This document shows, piece by piece, positions 6,992-13,552 of a stretch of DNA of 13,552 bases. The number at the start of each line of letters is the position of its first letter. Within the stretch, counting starts at the first letter, position 1. The stretch covers positions 1-13,552 of the forward strand of contig USAD01000043.1 of assembly GCA_900552415.1 (NCBI GenBank), read 5' to 3'. The DNA is from an uncultured Parabacteroides sp. GTDB lineage: Bacteria > Bacteroidota > Bacteroidia > Bacteroidales > Tannerellaceae. The notes under the pieces were generated by a model. The model was not told the origin of the DNA and ran no database searches. It saw nothing but the letters and a program-made list of their open reading frames with translations. The position numbers were made by a program, and so were the translations under genes.

Positions 6992-8344
6992 ATGAACGTT
7001 TCGCTAAAGAACAACGATACCACTAGCGGTATCTTGAAATTGGAAATCGTGAAAGCCGATTATGCGGATCTCGTGGAGAAGAGCTTGAAAAGCTTGCGCC
7101 AAAAGGCCAATATGCCGGGTTTCCGTAAAGGTATGGTGCCGATGGGCATGATTAAGAAAATGTATGGGACACACGTGCTGGTTGAGGAGATCAATAAGCT
7201 TGTCTCAGAAAACTTATATAAGTACATCCAAGAGAATAACTTGCATATTTTGGGTGAGCCGATGCCAAATGAGACTGAGCAGAAGCCGTTGAACTTCGAG
7301 AAAGACGAGGATTTTGAGTTCTGCTTTGATGTCGCTTTGGCGCCGGAGTTTACTTTGGAGGTAAGCAAAGCAGATAAAGTTCCTTACTATCAGGTGAAGA
7401 TTGACGACGAGATGATCGATAGCCAGGTTAATAGCTATCGCTCGAACTTCGGTTCTTATGACAAGGCTGAAGAGGTCGAGGAGAAGGACTTGGTAAAAGG
7501 TACTGTCGCTGAGTTGGAGAATGGCTCTCCAAAAGAGGGTGGTATCGTGGTTGAGAATGCCGTATTGATGCCAATGTATATCAAGAACGAAGAGGAGAAG
7601 GCTAAATTTATTGGCGCTAAGGTTAACTCTGTTGTCGTGTTCAACCCGAATAAGGCTTACGAGGGTGCTGAGGCTGAGATCGCTGCGTTCCTGAAGATCG
7701 ACAAGGAGAAAGTTGCTGAAACTACAGGTGATTTTAGCTTCGAGATCAAGGAGATCACTCGTCATAAAGATGCGGAAATGAACCAAGAGCTGTTCGATAA
7801 GGTCTTTGGTGAGGGAGAAGTAACAAGCGAGGAGGATTTCCGTAATCGTATCAAGGAGGCTTTGTCAGAGCAGTTTACTCCTCAGAGCGACTTTAAGTTC
7901 TTGACTGATATCCGTGACCTTTTGGTTGAGAGAGCTGGTGAGTTGAAATTCGCTGAGGATTTGTTGAAACGTTGGTTGCTGTCAACAAACAACAAAACAA
8001 CTCCAGAGAAGCTTGATGAGGACTTCCCGAAATTGATCCAGGATTTGAAGTACCAGTTGGTAAAGGATAACTTGGTTAAGAAGAACGACCTGAAGATCGA
8101 GGAGCACGATGTAGAGGAGTTCGCTAAGCGTGTCGCTAAGGCTCAGTTCGCTCAATATGGCATGTTGTCTGTTCCGGAGGATGTATTGAATAACTATGCT
8201 AAGGATATGTTGAAGAACAAGCAAACTCTCCAGAATGTCATGGATCGTGCGGTAGAGGAGAAGTTGGCTGCTTGGTTGAAAGAGCAAGTTGAGCTGGAGG
8301 TTAAGGAAGTTTCAGCTGAGGAATTTGGTAAATTGTTCGAGTAA
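6992..8344 (+). CDS. tig: Trigger factor (ribosome-associated chaperone)
   Basis: Trigger factor sits at the ribosome exit tunnel and shields nascent chains. The 450-residue protein has the N-terminal ribosome-binding domain with the signature GFRKGMVP at residues 43-50, the same position as in E. coli, and the long helical, charged C-terminal chaperone domain (about 260-450) rich in Glu and Lys. The central FKBP-like isomerase region (about 160-255) is hard to recognise: the FxGGxAxxFxLxxGSGxxIPGFE pattern of canonical trigger factor is missing, so prolyl isomerase activity is doubtful. I recall that Bacteroidota trigger factors commonly look like this. The gene heads the tig-clpP-clpX-recQ cluster, a conserved chaperone-protease neighbourhood. 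It has its own promoter, and clpP has a separate one in the following 184-base gap. The ATG at 6992 is supported by alignment of the ribosome-binding signature. Confidence 0.96.
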   Translation: MNVSLKNNDTTSGILKLEIVKADYADLVEKSLKSLRQKANMPGFRKGMVPMGMIKKMYGTHVLVEEINKLVSENLYKYIQENNLHILGEPMPNETEQKPLNFEKDEDFEFCFDVALAPEFTLEVSKADKVPYYQVKIDDEMIDSQVNSYRSNFGSYDKAEEVEEKDLVKGTVAELENGSPKEGGIVVENAVLMPMYIKNEEEKAKFIGAKVNSVVVFNPNKAYEGAEAEIAAFLKIDKEKVAETTGDFSFEIKEITRHKDAEMNQELFDKVFGEGEVTSEEDFRNRIKEALSEQFTPQSDFKFLTDIRDLLVERAGELKFAEDLLKRWLLSTNNKTTPEKLDEDFPKLIQDLKYQLVKDNLVKKNDLKIEEHDVEEFAKRVAKAQFAQYGMLSVPEDVLNNYAKDMLKNKQTLQNVMDRAVEEKLAAWLKEQVELEVKEVSAEEFGKLFE

Positions 8345-8376
8345 GCGATTATCGAGAGCAATATAAAATAGATCGG

Positions 8377-8491
8377 AAAAGGGGGTTTTTACCTGAAAAA
8401 GCTTTTTCGGACGAAGAAATAAATTGTTTCATTCAGAAATTTATTTATAACTTTGTTTATCCGTAAAGTCTTAGGGAGAAACCCCCTTTTT
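8377..8491 (+). other. Structured tig-clpP gap closed by long complementary arms
   Basis: AAAAGGGGGTTT (8377-8388) is the exact complement of AAACCCCCTTTT (8479-8490), and the right arm ends in a run of five T. The 90 bases between contain a perfect palindrome GAAAAAGCTTTTTC (8395-8408) and a second inverted repeat, AAATAAATT (8417-8425) with AATTTATTT (8438-8446). RNA read through from tig could therefore fold into a branched structure ending like an intrinsic terminator. The clpP promoter lies inside the loop, so RNA started there has the right arm but not the left. The function is not established; terminator for tig, attenuator, or mRNA-end stabiliser are all possible. Confidence 0.55.
8423..8455 (+). 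promoter_or_regulatory. Promoter for clpPX
   Basis: TAACTTTG (8448-8455) matches the Bacteroides -7 consensus TAnnTTTG. ATTG at 8423-8426 supplies a -33-like element 21 bases upstream. Transcription would start near 8461, giving a leader of about 68 bases that includes the CCCCC/TTTTT arm of the surrounding inverted repeat. The -33 element overlaps one arm of an AT-rich inverted repeat and the other arm ends two bases before the -7 element, so a regulator or DNA structure could act there. Confidence 0.65.
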
Positions 8492-8528
8492 ATGTCTTAT
8501 CGGGAACTATGAATATTAAACGGAAAAT

Positions 8529-9191
8529 ATGAAAGATTTTAGGAACTACGCGACAAAGCATCTGGGGATGAGTGGTACGGCCTTGGATAGTTACATGAAT
8601 ATAACCAGAAGCTATATTTCTCCTACGATTATCGAGGAGAGACAGTTGAATGTGGCTCAGATGGACGTGTTCTCTCGTTTGATGATGGACCGTATTATCT
8701 TTTTGGGAACCCAAATAGATGATTATACGGCAAATGTTATTCAGGCCCAGTTGTTGTACTTGGATTCCAGCGATCCGGGAAAGGATATCTCAATATATAT
8801 CAATTCTCCTGGTGGTTCTGTTTATGCCGGATATGGTATTTATGACACGATGCAATTCATATCTAGTGATGTGTCGACTATCTGTACGGGTATGGCGGCA
8901 TCCATGGCGTCGGTTTTGTTGGTGGCCGGAACGAAAGGAAAACGTTTTGCTTTGCAGCATTCTCGTGTCATGATTCATCAGCCGTTAGGAGGTGTGCAAG
9001 GTCAAGCTTCTGATATCGAGATCACGGCTCGTGAGATCCTGAAAGTTAAGAAAGAATTGTATACCATCATTTCTAATCACTCAGGAAAATCATTCGAGGA
9101 GGTTGAGCGTGATAGTGACCGTGACTTCTGGATGACCGCTCAAGAGGCGAAAGAGTATGGAATGATTGATGATATCCTAAAACGTAAATAA
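8529..9191 (+). CDS. clpP: ATP-dependent Clp protease proteolytic subunit
   Basis: ClpP forms the double-heptamer serine protease chamber that degrades proteins unfolded by ClpX. The 220-residue protein has the complete triad: Ser125 in GMAASMAS, His150 in MIHQPLGG and Asp199 in ERDSDRDFW; the spacing from His to Asp (49 residues) equals that of E. coli ClpP. The conserved SPGGSVYAG segment (93-101), which includes oxyanion-hole glycines, is present. About 30 residues precede the usual mature region, longer than the E. coli propeptide by some 14 residues; whether this is cleaved cannot be read from sequence. The gene is 7 bases upstream of clpX, so the two are almost certainly co-transcribed and made together. 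A separate Bacteroides-type promoter lies about 75 bases upstream. Confidence 0.97.
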   Translation: MKDFRNYATKHLGMSGTALDSYMNITRSYISPTIIEERQLNVAQMDVFSRLMMDRIIFLGTQIDDYTANVIQAQLLYLDSSDPGKDISIYINSPGGSVYAGYGIYDTMQFISSDVSTICTGMAASMASVLLVAGTKGKRFALQHSRVMIHQPLGGVQGQASDIEITAREILKVKKELYTIISNHSGKSFEEVERDSDRDFWMTAQEAKEYGMIDDILKRK

Positions 9192-9198
9192 GATCGGT

Positions 9199-10434
9199 AT
9201 GGCCAAAACAAACAACGGGGATTGTTGCTCATTTTGTGGTCGCAGTAGCCGGGACGTTAATTTGTTGATCAACGGGATCTCGGCATGTATTTGTGACCAA
9301 TGTGCGGAGCAGGCGTACGAGATCGTAAAGGAGAATGTCGCTAAGCGCAAGAAGGATTTGGGATTAAACAAGGATGAGTTACCCAAGCCGGAGGAGATTA
9401 AGGCATTCCTTGACCAGTATGTGATTGGGCAAGATGATGCGAAGCGTTATTTGGCGGTTTCGGTTTACAACCACTATAAGCGTTTGTTGCAAGACCTGAC
9501 TAAAGATGATGTGGAGATCGAGAAGTCAAATATCATCATGGTTGGCGCGACAGGTACAGGTAAGACTTTGCTTGCGAGAACGATCGCTAAATTGCTTCAT
9601 GTGCCTTTTGCTATTGTTGACGCGACCGTCCTGACTGAGGCAGGATATGTTGGTGAGGATATAGAAAGTATCTTAACACGGCTTTTGCAGGCGGCGGATT
9701 ATGATGTGGATGCCGCTCAGCGTGGTATCGTGTTTATAGATGAGATCGATAAGATCGCCCGTAAGGGAGATAATCCTTCAATTACCCGCGATGTCAGCGG
9801 AGAAGGTGTACAGCAAGGTTTGCTGAAACTTCTTGAGGGCTCGGTCGTAAATGTGCCGCCTCAGGGCGGACGTAAACATCCGGAGCAAAAAATGATTCCG
9901 GTGGATACTAAAAATATTCTGTTCATTTGCGGTGGAGCTTTTGATGGAATCGAGAAGAAGATCGCGCAACGTTTGAACACAAGGGTTGTTGGTTATTCTG
10001 CGAATTTGGAGACAGCAAAGGTTGACCGGAATAATTTCTTGAAATATATTACGCCGACCGACTTGAAGTCGTTTGGTTTGATTCCTGAGATTATCGGTCG
10101 TTTGCCGATCCTGACCTATTTGAATCCTCTGGACCGTTCCGCTTTAAGGAATATCTTGACAGAGCCGAAAAACTCGATTATAAAACAGTATATAAAACTG
10201 TTTGAGATGGATGGTATCAAGTTGTCCTTTGATGAGGAGGTTTATGAGTTCATTGTCGATAAGGCACTTGAGTTTAAGCTGGGTGCTCGTGGCTTACGCT
10301 CGATTGTCGAGGCGATCATGATGAATGCGATGTATAGCTTGCCTTCGAAAGATGAGAAGGCGCTTCATGTTACTTTGGCATACGCTAAGGATGAGTTTGA
10401 GAAATCAGACGTGAACCGTCTTCAGGTCTCTTAG
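9199..10434 (+). CDS. clpX: ATP-dependent Clp protease ATPase subunit ClpX
   Basis: ClpX is the hexameric AAA+ unfoldase that recognises tagged proteins and threads them into ClpP. The 411 residues show the N-terminal zinc-binding domain (C10, C13, C32, C35), Walker A GATGTGKT (116-123), pore-1 loop GYVGED (149-154), Walker B IVFIDEID (177-184), the RKH pore loop (225-227) and the sensor-2 GARGLR segment (362-367). The ClpP-docking loop, IGF in E. coli, reads VGY here (264-266), a conservative change expected to be matched in this ClpP. The gene follows clpP by 7 bases and precedes recQ by 38 bases. Length and all catalytic parts are normal. Confidence 0.97.
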   Translation: MAKTNNGDCCSFCGRSSRDVNLLINGISACICDQCAEQAYEIVKENVAKRKKDLGLNKDELPKPEEIKAFLDQYVIGQDDAKRYLAVSVYNHYKRLLQDLTKDDVEIEKSNIIMVGATGTGKTLLARTIAKLLHVPFAIVDATVLTEAGYVGEDIESILTRLLQAADYDVDAAQRGIVFIDEIDKIARKGDNPSITRDVSGEGVQQGLLKLLEGSVVNVPPQGGRKHPEQKMIPVDTKNILFICGGAFDGIEKKIAQRLNTRVVGYSANLETAKVDRNNFLKYITPTDLKSFGLIPEIIGRLPILTYLNPLDRSALRNILTEPKNSIIKQYIKLFEMDGIKLSFDEEVYEFIVDKALEFKLGARGLRSIVEAIMMNAMYSLPSKDEKALHVTLAYAKDEFEKSDVNRLQVS

Positions 10435-10472
10435 GGGCTTAGGCGGCTCGAACGAATTATAATACGGAGAAT

Positions 10473-12653
10473 ATGGCAAAAAAGGATCATTTAACAGAAG
10501 AACTAAAGCGACATTTTGGCTTTGATGCCTTTAAAGGCAATCAAAAAGCGATTATTGAAAATGTGCTGGCCGGTAAAGATACTTTTGTCTTGATGCCGAC
10601 CGGTGGTGGAAAGTCACTTTGTTATCAATTGCCATCGTTGTTGATGGAAGGAACAGCGATCGTGATATCTCCGTTGATCGCCTTGATGAAAAACCAGGTT
10701 GACGCGATGCGTAATTTCAGTGAGGAAGATGGGGTAGCCCATTTCATTAACTCCTCGTTGAACAAGTCGGCGGTCGATCAGGTGAAGTCGGACATCTTAT
10801 CCGGGAAAACGAAGTTGTTGTATGTCGCTCCGGAATCGTTGACGAAAGAGGAGAATGTTGAGTTCTTGAGGCAGGTGAAAATCTCATTTTACGCGATTGA
10901 CGAGGCCCATTGTATTTCAGAGTGGGGACATGATTTCCGCCCGGAATATCGACGGATCAGGCCGATCATCAATGAGATAGGGAAAAGGCCGCTGATTGCG
11001 TTGACAGCTACTGCCACACCGAAGGTTCAGCATGATATCCAGAAGAATCTGGGTATGATTGATGCGGTGGTGTTCAAGTCCTCATTCAATCGTCCGAATC
11101 TGTACTATGAGGTACGGCAAAAAGGGGCGGATATTGATAAGGAGATTATCAAGTACATTAAGGCCAACGAAGGTAAATCAGGTATTATTTATTGCTTGAG
11201 CCGAAAGAAGGTCGAGGAGTTCGCCGATATTTTGAAGGCGAACGGAATACGGGCTTTACCTTATCATGCGGGAATGGATTCCCAGATGCGTTCCGCCAAT
11301 CAGGATGCTTTCCTGATGGAGGAGGTCGACGTGATCGTGGCGACAATCGCTTTCGGTATGGGAATTGATAAGCCAGATGTCCGTTATGTGATCCATTACG
11401 ATATTCCCAAGAGCCTGGAAGGCTATTACCAGGAGACTGGTCGTGCCGGAAGGGATGGTGGCGAGGGGCAATGCATCGCTTTTTATGCCTATAAAGACCT
11501 GCAAAAGTTAGAGAAGTTCATGCAGGGTAAGCCGGTCGCCGAGCAAGAAATTGGAAAGCAGTTGCTTTTGGAGACCGCCGCTTATGCGGAAACTTCCGTT
11601 TGTCGCCGGAAAGTACTTTTGCATTATTTCGGCGAGGAATATACGGTAGAGAATTGTGGAAACTGTGATAATTGTTTGAACCCAAGAAAACAAGTGGAAG
11701 CTAAAGAGTTACTAGTGGCTGTCCTGGAAGTGGTCAGCGCTTTGAAAGAGAAATTTAAGTCTGATTATGTCGTCAATATTTTGATCGGTAATGAGACTGC
11801 TGAGATCCAGAGTTTTAAACATAATGAGTTGGAAGTTTTTGGTTCCGGTCAGGATGAGGATGAGAAGACCTGGAATGCGGTGATCCGGCAGGGACTGATC
11901 GCGGGTTATCTGGAAAAAGACATAGAGAATTATGGTTTACTGAAGATCTCTAAAAAAGGTAAGGACTTCATGAACAAACCGGTATCTTTCAAGATAACGG
12001 AGGATAATGAGTTTGATGAGGAGGAAGAAGAGGTTCAGATCAAGGGCGGTGCTTCGTGTGCGGTTGATCCTGTACTTTATTCTATGATGAAGGATCTCCG
12101 GAAGAAGTTGTCGAAACGGTTGGATGTGCCGCCTTTCGTGATTTTCCAGGATCCCTCTTTGGAGGCGATGGCTACGACTTATCCGATTACTATCGAGGAA
12201 TTGCAAAATATTCCGGGAGTTGGAGCGGGTAAGGCTAAGCGTTATGGTAAGGAGTTTGTCGAATTGATCAAACGTCATGTTGAGGAAAATGAGATTGAGC
12301 GGCCAGAGGATCTTCGGGTACGTACGGTGGCGAACAAATCAAAGTTGAAGGTTTCCATTATCCAGCGGATAGACCGGAAAGTGGCTTTGGACGAGATCGC
12401 TCTGACGAATGGTTTGGAATTTGGGGAGCTTCTGGATGAGATTGAGGCGATCGTCTATTCCGGTACACGAATTAACATCGATTATTTCGTGAACGACGTT
12501 ATGGATGAGGATCATGTTGAAGATATTTATGCTTATTTCAAGGAGTCGGAAACTGACGATCTCGAAAGTGCGATCGAGGAGTTGGGTAGTGACTATACGG
12601 AGGAGGAGATTCGCTTAATCCGGATCAAGTTCCTTTCTGAAATGGCGAACTGA
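10473..12653 (+). CDS. recQ: ATP-dependent DNA helicase RecQ
   Basis: RecQ is a 3'-5' superfamily 2 helicase acting in recombination repair and restart of stalled replication. The 726 residues contain motif 0 (FGFDAFKGNQ, 15-24), Walker A PTGGGKSLCYQLP (42-54), DEAH (143-146), TATATP (178-183), motif VI YYQETGRAGRDGG (318-330), the zinc-binding cysteines C377, C395, C398 and C401, an RQC winged-helix region (about 407-505) and an HRDC domain (about 530-603, with IPGVGAGKAKRYGKEF). It is more than 100 residues longer than E. coli RecQ (609): after HRDC there is an acidic tail (about 605-726) that looks like a small helix-turn-helix module of the kind often appended to RecQ, although I cannot confirm the family. 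The start ATG follows a GGAG Shine-Dalgarno-like site. It may be read through from clpPX. A strong terminator follows. Confidence 0.96.
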   Translation: MAKKDHLTEELKRHFGFDAFKGNQKAIIENVLAGKDTFVLMPTGGGKSLCYQLPSLLMEGTAIVISPLIALMKNQVDAMRNFSEEDGVAHFINSSLNKSAVDQVKSDILSGKTKLLYVAPESLTKEENVEFLRQVKISFYAIDEAHCISEWGHDFRPEYRRIRPIINEIGKRPLIALTATATPKVQHDIQKNLGMIDAVVFKSSFNRPNLYYEVRQKGADIDKEIIKYIKANEGKSGIIYCLSRKKVEEFADILKANGIRALPYHAGMDSQMRSANQDAFLMEEVDVIVATIAFGMGIDKPDVRYVIHYDIPKSLEGYYQETGRAGRDGGEGQCIAFYAYKDLQKLEKFMQGKPVAEQEIGKQLLLETAAYAETSVCRRKVLLHYFGEEYTVENCGNCDNCLNPRKQVEAKELLVAVLEVVSALKEKFKSDYVVNILIGNETAEIQSFKHNELEVFGSGQDEDEKTWNAVIRQGLIAGYLEKDIENYGLLKISKKGKDFMNKPVSFKITEDNEFDEEEEEVQIKGGASCAVDPVLYSMMKDLRKKLSKRLDVPPFVIFQDPSLEAMATTYPITIEELQNIPGVGAGKAKRYGKEFVELIKRHVEENEIERPEDLRVRTVANKSKLKVSIIQRIDRKVALDEIALTNGLEFGELLDEIEAIVYSGTRINIDYFVNDVMDEDHVEDIYAYFKESETDDLESAIEELGSDYTEEEIRLIRIKFLSEMAN

Positions 12654-12680
12654 CTTTGCCCGGGTAAATTCGTGGGCGAG

Positions 12681-12718
12681 CGCATGGCTAATTCGGATAT
12701 TAGCCATGCGTTTTTTTT
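12681..12718 (+). terminator. Intrinsic terminator after recQ
   Basis: Perfect 12-base arms CGCATGGCTAAT (12681-12692) and ATTAGCCATGCG (12699-12710) enclose a six-base loop TCGGAT and are followed at once by eight T residues. This is a textbook intrinsic terminator beginning 28 bases after the recQ stop. It marks the end of the clpP-clpX-recQ transcription unit and separates it from the isomerase gene. Confidence 0.93.
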
Positions 12719-12737
12719 GATGCCATCTTAGGCGATA

Positions 12738-12810
12738 AGAATTTCACTGCAGTGAAAATTTTAACGCACTGCAGTGAAATTCTCAATACACTGCAATGGA
12801 ATATTCTATT
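12738..12810. repeat. Three 22-base direct repeats with palindromic core
   Basis: Three consecutive 22-base units start at 12745, 12767 and 12789, each opening with the palindrome CACTGCAGTG (the third degraded to CACTGCAATG) followed by an AT-rich half. The first two also form a near-perfect inverted repeat with 17-base arms, AGAATTTCACTGCAGTG at 12738-12754 and its complement at 12767-12783, around a 12-base spacer. The 22-base period is close to two turns of DNA, so a dimeric regulator could bind one face, but this may equally be a dispersed intergenic palindrome. It lies between the recQ terminator and the isomerase gene. Confidence 0.7.
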
Positions 12811-12873
12811 TATAAAAAACTCTAATTTAACCGATATGCGTTTTTTTATGGATTTTTTCCATAGGATATATGT

Positions 12874-12881
12874 TATTTTCG
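12874..12881 (+). promoter_or_regulatory. Candidate -7 element for the isomerase gene
   Basis: TATTTTCG differs by one base from TAnnTTTG and lies 29 bases before the isomerase start codon. No clear TTTG lies 19-21 bases upstream; a T run and a small hairpin (TATGGA, T5, TCCATA at 12847-12863) occupy that space. A promoter is expected here because a strong terminator closes the preceding unit, but this particular site is only a candidate. Confidence 0.35.
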
Positions 12882-12910
12882 CGTTAGCATTAATGAGAGG
12901 AAAGAGTTAG

Positions 12911-13528
12911 ATGAGAAAAATCTTGATGTTAGTGGGATTGGGTTTGGCATTCATGGCAAACGCCGCGAAGTTGCCGGATTCAGTGGCTATGGTCGTTGCC
13001 GGTAAGCCTGTGTCGCTACCGGAATTTGTTTTTATGGCCAAGAAGAACGGTAATGTTGATTTTTCCGATAAGAAGGCCTTAAACGAATATGTGGAACTGT
13101 ACAAGAACTTCAAGTTGAAGGTTCATGAGGCAGAAGAGGAAGGCTTGGATCGTGGACGGGATTTCCGGGAGGAATTGGAGAAATATCAGGCTCAATTAAA
13201 ACATAGTTTGTTGTCGGATCAAGCGGCGGAAGAGGCTTATGCCCGATCGATCTATGACCGGGGAAATGAGGTTCTGGATATTAGCCAGATCCTGTTCCGT
13301 TTGCCGGTTCAATATGTGTCGAACGATACATTAGCCGTTTATAAGGATGCGCTATCTGTTTATAATAAGATTCGTTCTGGTGAGGATTTTGATGCGGTAG
13401 GTCTTGCCATGGCGGATACATCGGTGAATAAGCGGGTTCTTTTTGATCGGGTGCGGAGTTTTGTGCCGATGCGAGCTTTGAAATATTTTGAGAATGCCGC
13501 TTATTCCTTGAATGAGGCTGCTGTGTGA
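12911..13528 (+). CDS. SurA/PpiC-type periplasmic peptidyl-prolyl isomerase, cut by an in-frame TGA
   Basis: The visible 205 residues start with a signal peptide (MRKILMLVGLGLAFMANAA), then a SurA-N-like helical chaperone region (about 25-115: VAMVVAGKPVSLPEF, NEYVELYKNFKLKVHEAEEEGL) and the beginning of a parvulin rotamase domain (from about 122, DISQILFRLP). Such proteins guide unfolded outer-membrane proteins through the periplasm. Family members of this layout in Bacteroidales are, as I recall, about 500 residues with two parvulin domains, so this is short. The TGA at 13526 falls where the family has a pattern like G-xV-S-PVxTxxGYHLI, and the same frame continues after it as CPVGSTED up to the window end. 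This looks like a nonsense change or sequence error rather than a natural end. The true gene probably extends past the window. Confidence 0.75.
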   Translation: MRKILMLVGLGLAFMANAAKLPDSVAMVVAGKPVSLPEFVFMAKKNGNVDFSDKKALNEYVELYKNFKLKVHEAEEEGLDRGRDFREELEKYQAQLKHSLLSDQAAEEAYARSIYDRGNEVLDISQILFRLPVQYVSNDTLAVYKDALSVYNKIRSGEDFDAVGLAMADTSVNKRVLFDRVRSFVPMRALKYFENAAYSLNEAAV

Positions 13529-13552
13529 TGTCCGGTCGGCTCGACAGAGGAT

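Noticed and set aside
7214..7786. 190-codon minus-strand open frame opposite tig
   Set aside because: Shadow of the tig codon pattern; no domain, no promoter, and tig is certain.
12745..12810. Three 22-base repeats as a minimal CRISPR array
   Set aside because: The units are directly adjacent with no unique spacers, are too few and are diverged, and no cas gene is present.
13526..13528. TGA in the isomerase gene as a selenocysteine codon
   Set aside because: Parvulins have no known selenocysteine at this site, and only 24 bases follow, too few to see a SECIS element; mutation or error is simpler.

Overview
The window looks like ordinary core chromosome from an anaerobic gut-type Bacteroidota, most likely order Bacteroidales and perhaps Parabacteroides-like (genus is a guess). 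The reasons are: promoter elements of the Bacteroides type (TTTG, a spacer near 20 bases, then TAnnTTTG) in several gaps; few strong Shine-Dalgarno sites; lineage-typical protein forms (428-residue MetK, 726-residue RecQ with extra C-terminal domains, trigger factor with a worn-down isomerase domain); and the gene order tig-clpP-clpX-recQ-periplasmic isomerase. There is no tRNA, rRNA, CRISPR array, insertion sequence or phage gene.

Layout. metK (S-adenosylmethionine synthase, +) at 129-1415 is followed by a cluster of inverted repeats with a terminator-like palindrome. Facing it is a minus-strand block, read from right to left: an MlaE-like permease (5051-4305), an MlaF-like ATPase (4302-3532), then a secreted protein fusing a formylglycine-generating-enzyme-like (SUMF1) domain to a sialidase-like Asp-box propeller (3515-1527). 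The gaps are 2 and 16 bases, so these three are probably one transcript. Diverging from mlaE is lptB (+, 5167-5916), the lipopolysaccharide-transport ATPase. It converges, 9 bases apart, with a minus-strand CPBP membrane protease gene (6807-5926).

The right half is a protein-quality-control and genome-maintenance block on the plus strand: tig (trigger factor, 6992-8344), clpP (8529-9191), clpX (9199-10434, 7 bases after clpP), recQ (10473-12653) and the start of a SurA/PpiC-type periplasmic isomerase (from 12911). tig and the CPBP gene have divergent promoters. clpP has its own promoter, set inside an unusual structured gap. A strong intrinsic terminator follows recQ, and then come three copies of a 22-base repeat before the isomerase gene. 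Trigger factor meets nascent chains, ClpXP degrades tagged or damaged proteins, and the SurA-like protein would handle folding of exported outer-membrane proteins; MlaEF and LptB act on outer-membrane lipid and LPS trafficking.

I did not find a convincing undescribed system. The points most worth a second look are the in-frame TGA that cuts the isomerase gene 24 bases before the window end, the SUMF1-sialidase fusion without the SUMF1 catalytic cysteines, the clpP promoter bracketed by long complementary arms, and two families of intergenic palindromes.
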